A stretch of DNA of 64,000 nucleotides from the NCBI RefSeq assembly GCF_001420605.1, contig NZ_LJIZ01000026.1:310001-374000 (forward strand), written 5' to 3'. The stretch's first letter is position 1; each line of letters begins with the position of its first letter. A program made the position numbers and the translations under genes. The notes beneath the pieces were generated by a model. It made no database searches and was not told the DNA's origin. It saw only the letters and a program-made list of their open reading frames with translations. This DNA comes from Bacillus sp. FJAT-25509. Lineage in GTDB: Bacteria; Bacillota; Bacilli; Bacillales; Bacillaceae_G. Below are positions 19,402 through 28,856 of the stretch, piece by piece.

Positions 19402-22005
19402 ATGGCTGTTCAAGAGAAAACTGTAAATGAAATATCTATCGCTTCTGAAATGGTAAATGAGTTAGTTTTAAAAGGACAAAAAGCATTAAAGGAATTTGAA
19501 AGCTTTAATCAAGATCAAATCAATGAAATTGTACATTCGATGGTTCTAGCAGGTTTGGATCAACATATGTCACTTGCAAAAATGGCAGTTGAGGAAACTG
19601 GGCGTGGAGTCTATGAAGATAAAATTATTAAAAATATATTTGCTACAGAATATATATGGAATTCAATAAAAGATAATAAAACGGTTGGAATCATAAGTGA
19701 AGATCAACAAACAGGAATAACTGAAATAGCTGAACCTGTTGGGGTAATTGCAGGTGTAACGCCAACAACTAATCCGACATCAACGACATTATTCAAAGCA
19801 ATCATAGCGATAAAAACGAGAAACCCAATTATATTTGCTTTCCACCCTTCGGCACAAAAATGTAGTAGGGAAGCGGCGAGAATCGTTCGTGATGCGGCGG
19901 TTAATGCTGGAGCACCTGAAAATTGCGTACAATGGATTGAAGTCCCATCTATTGAAGCAACTAAGTGTTTAATGAATCATGAAGGAGTAGCACTTGTTTT
20001 AGCAACAGGTGGTGCTGGAATGGTTAAATCGGCTTATAGTACAGGAAAACCTGCTTTAGGTGTTGGACCTGGTAATGTACCATGCTATATCGAGAAATCT
20101 GCTGAAATAAAATGTGCAGTAAATGATCTTATTCTTTCAAAAACATTTGATAATGGAATGATTTGTGCATCTGAACAAGCAGTTATTGTAGATAAAGAAG
20201 TTTATGACGATGTGAAATCTGAGTTAATAGCAAATAATTGTTATTTTGCTACAAAAGCAGATAAAAAGAAATTAGAAAAGCTTGTCATAAATGAAGCTAC
20301 ATGTGCTGTAAATGGTGACATTGTTGGTAAATCTGCATATGAAATAGCAACATTAGCTGGCGTAAATGTACCCGTAGATACAAAAATTCTGATCGTTGAA
20401 TGTGATAGCGTGGGTGCGAATGAACCTTTAACAAGAGAAAAACTAAGTCCGGTTTTAGCTGCAATTAAAGTAAATGGTAAAGAAGAAGGATTTAAACGTT
20501 GTGAGGAAATGCTAGAGCTTGGAGGATTAGGACATTCGGCAGTTATTCATAGTAATAATGAAGAAATTCAAAAAGAGTTTGGACTAAGAATGAAAGCGTG
20601 TCGTGTAATTGCAAATGCTCCTTCAGCTCATGGTGGAATTGGGGATTTATATAACGCATTTATTCCTTCCTTAACATTAGGCTGTGGATCACACGGTAAA
20701 AACTCTGTATCGACTAACGTAACAACTGTTCATTTATTAAATATTAAAAAATTGGGAAGAAGAAATATGAATATGCAATGGGTCAAACTGCCACCAAAAA
20801 TTTATTTTGAAAAATATTCAACTCAATATTTAGAAAAAATGCCAAAAATTAAAAAAGCATTTATTGTAACAGACGAAGCAATGGTTAAATTAGGTTATGT
20901 TGACGTGATTAAATATTATTTAGAAAAAAGACAAGAAAATGTTCAGATTGAAATTTTCTCAGATGTAGAACCAGATCCTTCAGATGTTACTGTTATGAAG
21001 GGTGCAGACAGAATGAAATCTTTTGAACCGGATACAATTATTGCTTTCGGTGGTGGATCTGCAATGGATGCAGCCAAGGGTATGTGGATGTTTTATGAAT
21101 ACCCAGAAACTACTCTGGATGGGCCTAAACAAAAATTCTTAGATATTCGAAAAAGAGCATATAAATACCCTAAATTGGGTCGTAAAGCTCAGTTTGTAGC
21201 GATTCCAACGACTTCAGGTACTGGTTCAGAGGTCACACCATTTGCTGTAATTACTGATAAAGCTAATAATATTAAATATCCATTAGCTGATTATGAATTA
21301 ACACCAGATGTTGCAATTATTGACGCTCAATTCGTATCAACTGTTCCTAAAAGCATTACAGCAGATACAGGAATGGATGTATTAACACATGCAATTGAGG
21401 CTTATGTAAGTGTATTAGCAAATGATTATACAGATGGATTAGCATTACAAGCTATTAAATTAGTATTTAAATATCTGCCTAAAGCTTATGAAAATGGAAA
21501 CGATTTTGAAGCACGTGAAAAAATGCATAATGCATCAGCAATCGCAGGTATGGCATTTGCAAATGCATTCTTAGGAATTAACCACAGCTTAGCGCATAAA
21601 ATTGGAGCGGAATTCCATATCCCTCATGGCAGAGCAAATGCGATTTTAATGCCACATGTAATAAGATATAATGCAAAAAAACCAACTAAATTTACAGCTT
21701 TCCCTAAATATAAGCATTTCATTGCAGATGAACGATATGCTGAAATTGCTCGTTTCCTAGGCCTACCAGCCTCAACAACTGAGGAGGGTGTTGAAAGTTT
21801 AATCGCAGCAGTTATTAAGTTAGGTAAGGGATTAAATATAAATATGAGTATCGAAGCACAAGGGATTACTGAAAAAGAATTTTTAGAAAAAGTATCCTAT
21901 TTAGCTGATCGTGCTTTTGAAGATCAATGTACTACTGCTAATCCAAAACTACCTCTAGTAAAAGAATTAGAAGAAGTTTATCTGAATGCATTCAAAGGAT
22001 GTTAA
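19402..22005 (+). CDS. adhE: Bifunctional acetaldehyde-CoA/alcohol dehydrogenase
   Basis: Fermentative enzyme that reduces acetyl-CoA to acetaldehyde and then to ethanol, regenerating two NAD. The product is 867 aa, the normal length. The N-terminal aldehyde dehydrogenase half (to about 440) shows GVIAGVTPTTNPTSTT and the catalytic Cys255 in NGMICASEQ. The C-terminal iron-dependent alcohol dehydrogenase half (about 455-867) shows AFGGGSAMDAAKG, the metal-binding region HAIEAYVS and HSLAHKIGAEFHIPHG. A GAGGAGGAG site precedes the ATG. Two Rex operators upstream predict redox control. It is monocistronic, with its own terminator. Confidence 0.97.
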   Translation: MAVQEKTVNEISIASEMVNELVLKGQKALKEFESFNQDQINEIVHSMVLAGLDQHMSLAKMAVEETGRGVYEDKIIKNIFATEYIWNSIKDNKTVGIISEDQQTGITEIAEPVGVIAGVTPTTNPTSTTLFKAIIAIKTRNPIIFAFHPSAQKCSREAARIVRDAAVNAGAPENCVQWIEVPSIEATKCLMNHEGVALVLATGGAGMVKSAYSTGKPALGVGPGNVPCYIEKSAEIKCAVNDLILSKTFDNGMICASEQAVIVDKEVYDDVKSELIANNCYFATKADKKKLEKLVINEATCAVNGDIVGKSAYEIATLAGVNVPVDTKILIVECDSVGANEPLTREKLSPVLAAIKVNGKEEGFKRCEEMLELGGLGHSAVIHSNNEEIQKEFGLRMKACRVIANAPSAHGGIGDLYNAFIPSLTLGCGSHGKNSVSTNVTTVHLLNIKKLGRRNMNMQWVKLPPKIYFEKYSTQYLEKMPKIKKAFIVTDEAMVKLGYVDVIKYYLEKRQENVQIEIFSDVEPDPSDVTVMKGADRMKSFEPDTIIAFGGGSAMDAAKGMWMFYEYPETTLDGPKQKFLDIRKRAYKYPKLGRKAQFVAIPTTSGTGSEVTPFAVITDKANNIKYPLADYELTPDVAIIDAQFVSTVPKSITADTGMDVLTHAIEAYVSVLANDYTDGLALQAIKLVFKYLPKAYENGNDFEAREKMHNASAIAGMAFANAFLGINHSLAHKIGAEFHIPHGRANAILMPHVIRYNAKKPTKFTAFPKYKHFIADERYAEIARFLGLPASTTEEGVESLIAAVIKLGKGLNINMSIEAQGITEKEFLEKVSYLADRAFEDQCTTANPKLPLVKELEEVYLNAFKGC

Positions 22006-22021
22006 TGAATTAAAATAGATT

Positions 22022-22056
22022 GAAGAAGGAGCACCTAAACAGGTGCTTCTTTTTTT
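22022..22056 (+). terminator. adhE terminator
   Basis: AGAAGGAGCACCT pairs with AGGTGCTTCT, followed by a run of T. Confidence 0.9.
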
Positions 22057-22102
22057 GCTAATTATTTTGATATAATAGTCATATTGAAAGTGGTGATTAA
22101 AA

Positions 22103-23011
22103 ATGGAATTAAAGCAACAAAGTCCATGGTTCAAGGTGAAAATAGGAGATGAACATAAAAATCAAACAGTAGAATCGTATTTAAAAAATGTATGGCAGTT
22201 TCCTAAGAAATTGTTACATGAATTAAGGATGGCAAAAGGGTTTAAGATAAACGGAGAAGCTAAACCTTGGAATACGATACTTTTAAGTGGTGATCAAGTT
22301 GAAATGCTATTGTTCATAGAGGAAGATTATGGTGTAATTCCACAAGAACAATCGAATGAAATCTGTTACGAAGACGAACATTTATTAATTGCTAATAAAC
22401 CGTTTGGAGTCGACACACATCCGAATGAAAAAGGACAGTTAAATACATTAGCAAATGGGGTAGCATTTCATTTTCAAAAAAATGGATTAAAAACAAAAGT
22501 ACGCCATATACATCGCCTCGATAAAGACACTACTGGTGGAGTTGTATTTGCTAAACATGCATTAAGTAGTGCAATTCTAGATTCGATGTTAAATCAACGT
22601 AAAATAAAACGTACTTATACAGCTATAGTTGAAGGGAATGTGAAATCACCTAAAGGTACAATAAATGAAGCGATTGGAAGAGATCGACATCATCCTACAA
22701 GAAGAAGGGTTTCACCAAAAGGCGATCATGCAATTACGCATTATAAAAAAATAAGATACATATCAAACTTGAATGTAACGATTTTAGAATGTCAGTTAGA
22801 TACTGGTCGTACGCATCAAATTCGAGTTCATTTAAGTTTTTTAGGTCATCCATTAATTGGAGATCTATTATATGGTGGGAAACAGAAATTATTGAAACGT
22901 CAAGGATTACACGCTAGTAATGTACAATTTACGCATCCTTTTACGAAAGAAAATGTTTCGATTCATATCCCATTCCCCTCAGACATAAAACAAATACTTA
23001 ACGAAAAGTGA
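22103..23011 (+). CDS. RluA-family RNA pseudouridine synthase
   Basis: Converts selected uridines of rRNA or tRNA to pseudouridine. The product is 302 aa. There is an N-terminal S4-like region (VESYLKNVWQFPKKLLHELRMAKGFKINGE), then the catalytic domain with motif II HRLDKDTTGGV, in which Asp140 is the nucleophile, motif GRTHQIRVHLSFLGHPLIGD, and the ending HASNVQFTHPFT. These identify the RluA/RluD group; the exact target base cannot be told. It overlaps the ribosome site of cutC, with one base between stop and start. Confidence 0.93.
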   Translation: MELKQQSPWFKVKIGDEHKNQTVESYLKNVWQFPKKLLHELRMAKGFKINGEAKPWNTILLSGDQVEMLLFIEEDYGVIPQEQSNEICYEDEHLLIANKPFGVDTHPNEKGQLNTLANGVAFHFQKNGLKTKVRHIHRLDKDTTGGVVFAKHALSSAILDSMLNQRKIKRTYTAIVEGNVKSPKGTINEAIGRDRHHPTRRRVSPKGDHAITHYKKIRYISNLNVTILECQLDTGRTHQIRVHLSFLGHPLIGDLLYGGKQKLLKRQGLHASNVQFTHPFTKENVSIHIPFPSDIKQILNEK

Positions 23012-23012
23012 G

Positions 23013-23711
23013 ATGAATGAAATGTTATTAGAAGTCATTGCCACAAACGTAAAAGATGCATTAGATGCAGAAAGGTTTGGGGCAAATCGAATCGAATTAG
23101 TTACCGGAATAAAAGAGGGTGGTTTGACACCAAGTTACGCGACAATAAAGCATGTTGTTCAAAGTGTTTCAATTCCAGTACATGTAATGATTCGCCCACA
23201 TAGTCGTTCTTTTTTATATGATCAGTATGACCAAGAAGTAATCTTAAACGATATTGATGTTTGTAATGAGCTCGGAGCAGCTGGTATCGTTTTTGGTGCC
23301 TTGACTATGGAGAATACAATTGATGAAGATCTTTTAAAAAAAGTAACAGCTCGAGTAAAAGGTATGAACTTTACGTTTCATAGAGCAATAGATGAATCAA
23401 ATGATTTGCTAACAGCTATTAATACATTAAAACAATACCCTGAGATTACGCATGTGTTAACATCTGGTGGGGTTGCTAGTGCTATTGATGGAAAAGAAAC
23501 AATAAAAAATATGATCGAACTTACAAATAAATCCAATATAAAAATTTTAGCTGGAAGCGGATTATCCATAGAAAATGTTTCAGACTTCATTGAATTTACG
23601 AATGTAGAAGAAATTCATTTTGGTTCAGGGGTTCGAAAAAATAACTCTGCAATCGAAGAAATTGATTCTTCTTTAATGGAGAGTTTGCGTAGCAGATTAG
23701 TAAGAGGATAA
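23013..23711 (+). CDS. cutC: CutC family protein
   Basis: TIM-barrel protein of the CutC family, once linked to copper homeostasis but of uncertain role. The product is 232 aa. Seen: LEVIATNVKDALDAERFGANRIELV (N-terminal strand and helix), GLTPSYATIKHVV, VHVMIRPHSRSFLY, GIVFGALTMENTIDED, FHRAIDESND and HVLTSGG, all typical. It follows the pseudouridine synthase with one base between them, probably one transcript. An internal ATG at 23022 is an alternative start. Confidence 0.92.
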   Translation: MNEMLLEVIATNVKDALDAERFGANRIELVTGIKEGGLTPSYATIKHVVQSVSIPVHVMIRPHSRSFLYDQYDQEVILNDIDVCNELGAAGIVFGALTMENTIDEDLLKKVTARVKGMNFTFHRAIDESNDLLTAINTLKQYPEITHVLTSGGVASAIDGKETIKNMIELTNKSNIKILAGSGLSIENVSDFIEFTNVEEIHFGSGVRKNNSAIEEIDSSLMESLRSRLVRG

Positions 23712-23753
23712 ATTAATTAATGTATGAATACATCAACATTTTTTTCACATAAT

Positions 23754-23785
23754 AAAAAAGTAGTCCGCAAAAACGGACTACTTAT
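23754..23785. terminator. Terminator between cutC and the CAP-domain gene
   Basis: AAAAAAGTAGTCCG/CGGACTACTT hairpin; the strong A tract makes it best for the minus-strand gene, but it may stop both. Confidence 0.85.
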
Positions 23786-23812
23786 AATACAGCTTTATAC
23801 AAATTTTATTTA

Positions 23813-24646
23813 TTATTTACCGATAAATTGTTGAGTCCAAGCATTTGATCTTGAGTCATAACCAACACCGATTTGAGTTAAGTTAGGATTTAAGATATTT
23901 GCACGGTGACCAGCACTGTTCATCCAAGCAGTAACTACTTCTTCAGGTGTTTTTTGACCTTTAGCAATGTTTTCTGCTGCATAGCTATAAGTGATTCCGA
24001 ATTGTTTCATCATATCAAATGGTGATCCATAAGTCGGTGAAGTGTGATCAAAGTAATTTTTGTCAGTCATATCTTGTGATTTTAAACGTGCTGTTTTAGA
24101 TAATGTTGCATTAACAGTAAACGGTTTTAAACCAGCTTTTGTACGTTCAGCATTTGTTAATTCAACTACTTTTGATTCATAAGCTGATAATGATGCTGAA
24201 TTTGATGTTGTATCTGATGGTGTTGATGGTTTAGATGGTGTTGATGTTGACGGTGTTGTTGGTTTAGATGGTGTAGTTGGTACCGTCGGTTTTGTTGTTG
24301 GTGTTGCAGGTTTAGCCGGCGTTGTTGGTGCTGATGGTTGTGTAGTTCCTGAGTTAGCTGGCTTTGATGCTTGTCCTAATTGTTGCTTAATAGCATCTTG
24401 AAGTTTATTCATATCCATACCATTGCTATTTAATAATTTACTTAAATCGATTTTAAAAGTACCATTTGAAGTTGTTGAGTTTGGTAGATTAAAATAATTA
24501 TATAAAGAGTTTAAATTATTTAAGTTGATATGTTGTGTATATGATTTAGTTGTATCCTTAGTAATAGTTGCTGCATTTACGGCACCTACAGGAGCACCTA
24601 CTAGTAGAGTAGCAGCCACAGTTGATAAAGTAACGATTTTTTTCAT
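23813..24646 (-). CDS. Secreted CAP/SCP-domain protein (YkwD-like)
   Basis: Exported protein of the cysteine-rich secretory/antigen 5/PR1 (CAP) superfamily, 277 aa; function in Bacillus unclear. A signal peptide ends near VNA (about residue 25). Residues 95-150 form a Pro/Thr/Ser-rich linker of near repeats of TPSKPTTPS, which probably spans the cell wall. The C-terminal CAP domain starts at YESKVVELTNAERTKAGLKP and includes HTSPTYGSPFDMM, AENIAKGQKTPEEVV and HRANILNPNLTQIGVGY. It starts after GGAGGAGAAAGAAC. Confidence 0.92.
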   Translation of the reverse strand: MKKIVTLSTVAATLLVGAPVGAVNAATITKDTTKSYTQHINLNNLNSLYNYFNLPNSTTSNGTFKIDLSKLLNSNGMDMNKLQDAIKQQLGQASKPANSGTTQPSAPTTPAKPATPTTKPTVPTTPSKPTTPSTSTPSKPSTPSDTTSNSASLSAYESKVVELTNAERTKAGLKPFTVNATLSKTARLKSQDMTDKNYFDHTSPTYGSPFDMMKQFGITYSYAAENIAKGQKTPEEVVTAWMNSAGHRANILNPNLTQIGVGYDSRSNAWTQQFIGK

Positions 24647-24992
24647 GTTCTTTCTCCTCCATTTGGTTGGTTATTGTCTCGCTGTACAAGTAATACTTTA
24701 GCATGAAAACGCATGACATAATTATGGGAAATAATGGGGAGCTAAATTTGAGGATTTTTTTGGTAGTACTGTTTTAATACAGAAACAAAAAAAAACGTTG
24801 TTACTACAACTATTTTACTAGAATAATATTAAATAAGTATCATATAATTTTGCTTAAAATTTCCATAAAAAAAACTTGAAGTTAAGAAAACGTCATATTT
24901 CCACGTTATAATACAGGAAGAAAAATCCAGTTTTGTTGTTATCCAGTTACGATTGTAATCATTCTGTAATGAACGTATTGAGGGTGAATAAT
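24647..24992. other. Divergent promoter region
   Basis: This A/T-rich spacer lies between two divergent genes. A TATAAT at 24907-24912 could be the -10 box of the plus-strand gene; I cannot pair it with a convincing -35. No hairpin or further open frame is supported. Confidence 0.4.
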
Positions 24993-25301
24993 TTGAAATT
25001 ATTTATTGATGATACAAGGCAAGTTCCATACGGATTTATATTGGCTGAATCCGTTGAAGAAGCATTAACACAATGCAAACATCAACAATTCGAGCTAATA
25101 TCGCTAGATTATAATTTAGGCTTCAGAAAAGAAAATGGATTAGACTTTATTAAGAGGTTTATTAAAGAAGGTCATTATGTACCACACATAAATTTACATA
25201 GCGATGACTCATTTGGTGTTTTTAAAATGGAAAATGAAATTAAATCATTAATAATAGAAGAAAAGAAACAAAAGACTAAAATTACAAAGAAGAGTTATTA
25301 A
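24993..25301 (+). CDS. Cyclic-phosphate-processing receiver-like domain protein
   Basis: Small stand-alone receiver-like protein of about 102 aa. TTG 24993 is preferred because AGGGTGA lies just upstream and the family begins MKLFIDD; the longer frame from 24933 adds residues with no family support. Seen: LFIDDTRQVPYGF (acidic pocket), SVEEALTQC, LISLDYNLGFRKENGLD and HINLHSDD. The pattern matches the cREC-type domain assigned to cyclic-phosphate processing in comparative work; the biological role is unknown. A terminator follows directly. Confidence 0.75.
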   Translation: MKLFIDDTRQVPYGFILAESVEEALTQCKHQQFELISLDYNLGFRKENGLDFIKRFIKEGHYVPHINLHSDDSFGVFKMENEIKSLIIEEKKQKTKITKKSY

Positions 25302-25303
25302 TG

Positions 25304-25335
25304 AAAGGACACTAATTATGATAGTGTCCTTTTCA
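25304..25335 (+). terminator. Terminator after the receiver-like gene
   Basis: AAAGGACACT pairs with AGTGTCCTTT and ends in a T-rich tail. Confidence 0.88.
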
Positions 25336-25377
25336 ATTTCCCTTCATATATATAGAAACAAAATTACAAAACCAACA

Positions 25378-26475
25378 TTATTTAATTAACACATGCTTTT
25401 CTAATACAGTTTTATTCGCTTTATAATAGTTTGTAATAACAGGGAGTACTTCTTTAAAGTCAGGGCATTTAATATTTGTGTTTTGTAAATCGATTAACGT
25501 ATTAGTACAATCATATTCAGATTTACAATTAAAATAAGATAAAACTTCTTTTTCAACTTTCAGTAATCGTCTAATGAATGGTATCGAAAGGAGGGGGCTA
25601 ATAAATTTAATTGGAATAATTCCTACTGTAGTTTTGTTTAAATAATAGGAAAGAAAGTCTTTATAAACATCCTGTACAGGGTAAGGATAGGGATCTGTAA
25701 TTTGATAAGTTTTGTTAACTCCGATTTCTGCATGACTCAAATAGTAAACAGCATTAATTAAGTAATCGATGGGAATGAAATTGCAATAAGCATCGTTTTT
25801 ACCAATTCGTGGTATAGGTAAATAGCGAAGATTTGTGAAGAAATTTAAAATGAAATATGGTCCATCAAATTTACTTGTCTCACCAGTTTCTGAATGACCA
25901 ACTACAATTCCAGGTCTTATAATGGTGATTGGCAGTTGGGTTTTTAGTTTCTCAACTTCTATTTCAGCATAATACTTCGTTTCTTCATAAAAGTTTTTAA
26001 AAGTTTGTCCCATTTCTAACTCATGTTCATAAATTCTTCCTTCACGAGTTCCCGAGACATAGCTAGTACTAAAATAAGTGTAACGCTTCAAAGATTTCAA
26101 TTTAAGCGCGACTTCATTTACGTTTATTGTTCCTTTCACATTTACTTCATATGCAATTTTTTTAGGAACAGCAAGGTCGTATATTGCAGCTAAATGAAAT
26201 AAATCCGTTATATTATTAATAAGTACATTTAAGGTTTTTAAATTGAGTCCAAAATCTTTCTGTGTAATATCTCCACTTAGTAGTTCTAATTTTGAAAGTG
26301 TATAATCAGGATACTTTTGATCTAATGTAAGTAAAAATTCGCGGCATTGTTTTTCGGTATTAGGAAGGATGAGTAAATAAATCTTTTGAAAAGACAGTTC
26401 ATTATCAAGAATTTTGTGAAGTAAATGTTTTGAAATAAATCCGGGAAAACCAGTAATAAAATATGTTCTTTCCAT
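25378..26475 (-). CDS. Extended SDR, male-sterility/acyl-CoA-reductase-like NAD-binding protein
   Basis: NAD(P)-binding protein, 365 aa, of the extended short-chain dehydrogenase type related to fatty acyl-CoA reductase N-domains. Seen: TGFPGFISKHLL (Rossmann loop), LLSGDITQKDFGL, LFHLAAIYDLAV, STSYVSGTREG, the catalytic pair in YEETKYYAE and IIRPGIVVGHSETGE. The C-terminal part lacks a recognisable sterile domain, so it may act alone on a lipid or polyketide intermediate; the substrate is unknown. It starts after GGGGGT. Its upstream flank is the 52-bp repeat array. Confidence 0.8.
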   Translation of the reverse strand: MERTYFITGFPGFISKHLLHKILDNELSFQKIYLLILPNTEKQCREFLLTLDQKYPDYTLSKLELLSGDITQKDFGLNLKTLNVLINNITDLFHLAAIYDLAVPKKIAYEVNVKGTINVNEVALKLKSLKRYTYFSTSYVSGTREGRIYEHELEMGQTFKNFYEETKYYAEIEVEKLKTQLPITIIRPGIVVGHSETGETSKFDGPYFILNFFTNLRYLPIPRIGKNDAYCNFIPIDYLINAVYYLSHAEIGVNKTYQITDPYPYPVQDVYKDFLSYYLNKTTVGIIPIKFISPLLSIPFIRRLLKVEKEVLSYFNCKSEYDCTNTLIDLQNTNIKCPDFKEVLPVITNYYKANKTVLEKHVLIK

Positions 26476-26593
26476 TCTAACCCCCTACTATATGTAGATT
26501 GAATCTCTTTGTTTATTTTATTAAAGAAATATTCATTTAATGTAATATTCGATTCAATATAATAAAGGTATTTTGATCGTACTTTTTTCACTA

Positions 26594-26983
26594 CTCATGA
26601 ACCCTTTATGAGTAAGTAAATTTCGATATTTTGGTTATTTGGTTCCTCATGAAGCCCTTATGAGTAAGTATAATTTATGATTTAGCTAATGTGGTTCCTC
26701 ATGAAGCCCTTATGAGTAAGTAAAATTCATGATTTGGCTAAAATAGTCCTCATGAAGCCCTTATGAGTAAGTAAAATTCATGATTTAACTAAAATAGTTC
26801 CTCATGAAGCCCTTATGAGTAAGTATATTTCATGATTTAGCTAAAATAGTTCCTCATGAAGCCCTTATGAGTAAGTATAATTTATGATTTGGCTAAAATA
26901 GTTCCTCATGAAGCCCTTATGAGTAAGTATAATTTATGATTTAGCTAAAATAGTTCCTCATGAAGCCCTCTAATGAGTAAAAA
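26594..26983. repeat. Tandem array of 52-bp units, seven full and one partial
   Basis: Units beginning CTCATGAA start at 26594, 26646, 26698, 26749, 26801, 26853, 26905 and 26957; steps are 52 bases, with one of 51. The first is diverged and the last is cut off after about 26 bases. Each opens with CTCAT-GAAGCCCTT-ATGAG, a 5-bp stem, then GTAAGTA and an A/T-rich part ending TAGTTC. Inner units are nearly identical, so the array has grown or been homogenised recently. It has no coding frame. Confidence 0.92.
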
Positions 26984-26990
26984 TAAACAA

Positions 26991-27022
26991 AAAAAAGCTT
27001 GCCCATAAGGACAAGCTTTTAA
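26991..27022 (-). terminator. nagP terminator
   Basis: On the minus strand AAAAGCTTG pairs with CAAGCTTTT and runs into a T tract; the plus-strand sequence begins with eight A. Confidence 0.88.
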
Positions 27023-27028
27023 TTTCAA

Positions 27029-28393
27029 TTATTTAACTTCTTTCTTCAAGTCTTCAGCAACAAACTCTACGTTTGTACCTACAACTACTTGTACGTTTTT
27101 ATCATCTAATTTAATAACTCCACGAGCACCTGCTTTTTTAAGAAGTGCTTCATTTACTTTAGAAGCATCTTTAACTTGTAAGCGTAAGCGAGTTGTACAG
27201 TTATCAATATTTGTTAAGTTTTCTTTTCCACCTAAAGCTTGTAGGTATAATGAATCACCAATTTCAGTTGTTACTTCATCAGTTTCAACTTCGTCGTCTT
27301 CACGACCTGGTGTTTTAATGTTAAATTTCTTAATTGCAAAGTAGAACACTACAAAGTAAATTACACCAAAGATTAAACCGATTAGGAGTAACAGAATAGG
27401 CTTAGTTGCAATATTGTAGTTCAGAATGTAGTCCATAAAACCAGCTGAGAATGTAAAGCCATCTTTAATTCCTAAAGCATTTACGATACCCATTGATAAA
27501 CCAGTTAAGATTGCATGGAACGTATAAAGTACTGGAGCAATGAACATGAATGCAAATTCGATTGGTTCAGTAATACCTGTTAAGAAAGATGTTAAAGCAA
27601 GACCAATAAACATACCTGCAACAGTTTTACGTTTTTCTGGTTTAGCAGCAGCGATCATTGCGAATGCAGCAGCAGGAAGACCAAACATCATAATTGGGAA
27701 GAAACCAGTCATGAATGCACCAGCAGATTTGTCACCAGCGAAGAATCTGTTTAAGTCACCGTGAACTAATTTACCAGCAGCATCAGTAAAGTCACCTAAG
27801 TTGAACCAGAAAATTGTATTTAATACGTGATGTAATCCTAATGGGATTAAAATACGGTTTAAGAAACCGAATACTGCAGCTCCGATTGGACCGATATCAA
27901 TAATCCAGTTACCAACTGAGTTAATTGCATCTTGAATTGTTGGCCATACATAACCAAATATTCCTGCTAATACAAGCATAGTAGCAGACGTTATAATTGG
28001 AACGAATCGTCGTCCACTAAAGAAACCTAGCCATTCAGGTAATTTAATACCACTGAATCGGTTGTAAAGAAGACCAGCTACAACCCCTGTAATAATACCA
28101 CCAAGGGCAGCCATATTAATATCTTTATTTATAGTAGTTGTTCCCGCAGTTAGTACGAAGTAACCGATTGCACCAGCGAGACCAGCGGCTCCATTTCCAT
28201 CCTTTGAAATACCGATTGCAACACCGATTGCAAAGATTAATGGAAGATTAGAGAAAATTGCATTACCAGCAGCCGCCATAAACGGAATGTCTAGTAGATC
28301 AGGTTGTCCAAAGCGCAGTAAAAGTCCTGCAGCTGGAAGGACAGCGATTGGAAGCATTAATGCTTTACCAATACGTTGTAAGAAACTAAGCAT
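27029..28393 (-). CDS. nagP: PTS N-acetylglucosamine transporter subunit IICB
   Basis: Phosphotransferase permease that imports and phosphorylates GlcNAc. The product is 454 aa: IIC membrane domain (about 1-360) followed by IIB (about 375-454). Seen: LPIAVLPAAGLLLRFG, GIAIGISKDGNGAAGL-type helix (here GVAIGISKDGNGAAGL), LGFFSGRRFVPI, PLGLHHVLNTIFWF, the GITEPIEFAFMF sugar-binding loop, and the IIB phosphorylation Cys in IDNCTTRLRL. No IIA domain is present, so IIA must come from another protein. Sequence resembles B. subtilis NagP rather than PtsG. A cre-like site and a NagR-like site lie just upstream. Confidence 0.93.
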   Translation of the reverse strand: MLSFLQRIGKALMLPIAVLPAAGLLLRFGQPDLLDIPFMAAAGNAIFSNLPLIFAIGVAIGISKDGNGAAGLAGAIGYFVLTAGTTTINKDINMAALGGIITGVVAGLLYNRFSGIKLPEWLGFFSGRRFVPIITSATMLVLAGIFGYVWPTIQDAINSVGNWIIDIGPIGAAVFGFLNRILIPLGLHHVLNTIFWFNLGDFTDAAGKLVHGDLNRFFAGDKSAGAFMTGFFPIMMFGLPAAAFAMIAAAKPEKRKTVAGMFIGLALTSFLTGITEPIEFAFMFIAPVLYTFHAILTGLSMGIVNALGIKDGFTFSAGFMDYILNYNIATKPILLLLIGLIFGVIYFVVFYFAIKKFNIKTPGREDDEVETDEVTTEIGDSLYLQALGGKENLTNIDNCTTRLRLQVKDASKVNEALLKKAGARGVIKLDDKNVQVVVGTNVEFVAEDLKKEVK

Positions 28394-28421
28394 ATTATTT
28401 TCCCTCCGAAAATTATTATAA

Positions 28422-28435
28422 TGATTACGCTTTCA
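28422..28435 (-). promoter_or_regulatory. Candidate cre (CcpA) site of nagP
   Basis: On the minus strand TGAAAGCGTAATCA fits the cre consensus TGWAARCGYTWNCW with one mismatch. It lies about 30 bases before the start codon. Confidence 0.6.
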
Positions 28436-28457
28436 ATATTAACTTAAAAAGCACTAC

Positions 28458-28469
28458 TTGTCTATACAA
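28458..28469 (-). promoter_or_regulatory. Candidate NagR operator of nagP
   Basis: TTGTCTATACAA is an imperfect palindrome. Its minus-strand core GTATAGACAA is repeated before nagA at 60323-60332. GntR/HutC-type regulators such as NagR (YvoA) bind sites of this kind. Confidence 0.65.
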
Positions 28470-28510
28470 CTAGTTAAGATAAAAATTGCTATTTTCTTCC
28501 AAAAAATTAA

Positions 28511-28541
28511 AAATAAAAAGGGAAGAATTAATTCTTCCCCT
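28511..28541 (-). terminator. Terminator of the spore protein gene
   Basis: On the minus strand the perfect palindrome GGGAAGAATTAATTCTTCCC is followed by TTTTTATTT. Confidence 0.88.
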
Positions 28542-28577
28542 ATATTAAGCCATTTTATATAGTTTGTTGTTCTTTAA

Positions 28578-28766
28578 TCATTGACCCTTTAAATGACTTT
28601 GCGCTTGAGCAATTAAACGTTTAGTGATTTCGCCACCAACTGATCCGTTTGAACGTGCAGTTGTATCTGATCCTAAAGTTACACCAAATTCGTTAGCGAT
28701 TTCATATTTAAATTGATCTAGTGCTTGTTCTACACCTGGAACTAATAATTTATTTGTTCTTGTCAT
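28578..28766 (-). CDS. Alpha/beta-type small acid-soluble spore protein
   Basis: DNA-binding protein that coats and protects the chromosome in the dormant spore, 62 aa. Seen: [20 protein letters not shown], containing the GPR protease cleavage site after the Glu in YEIANEFGV, and the second conserved block [15 protein letters not shown]. It starts after AAAGGGAGATCAGC. Expression should be in the forespore under sigma-G; I did not identify the promoter. It is monocistronic and shows that the host sporulates. Confidence 0.96.
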   Translation of the reverse strand: MTRTNKLLVPGVEQALDQFKYEIANEFGVTLGSDTTARSNGSVGGEITKRLIAQAQSHLKGQ

Positions 28767-28856
28767 GCTGATCTCCCTTTCTGTAAGTAATAGCTTACAA
28801 TTCTATTTTTTACATTTAGGGTTTTCTCATGCTTGGTAAATACAGTCATATTAGGG

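Noticed and set aside
26594-26983. CRISPR-like pattern of repeats with hairpins
   Set aside because: The sequence between the hairpins is also repeated almost identically, so there are no unique spacers, and no cas genes are nearby. It is a plain tandem repeat.
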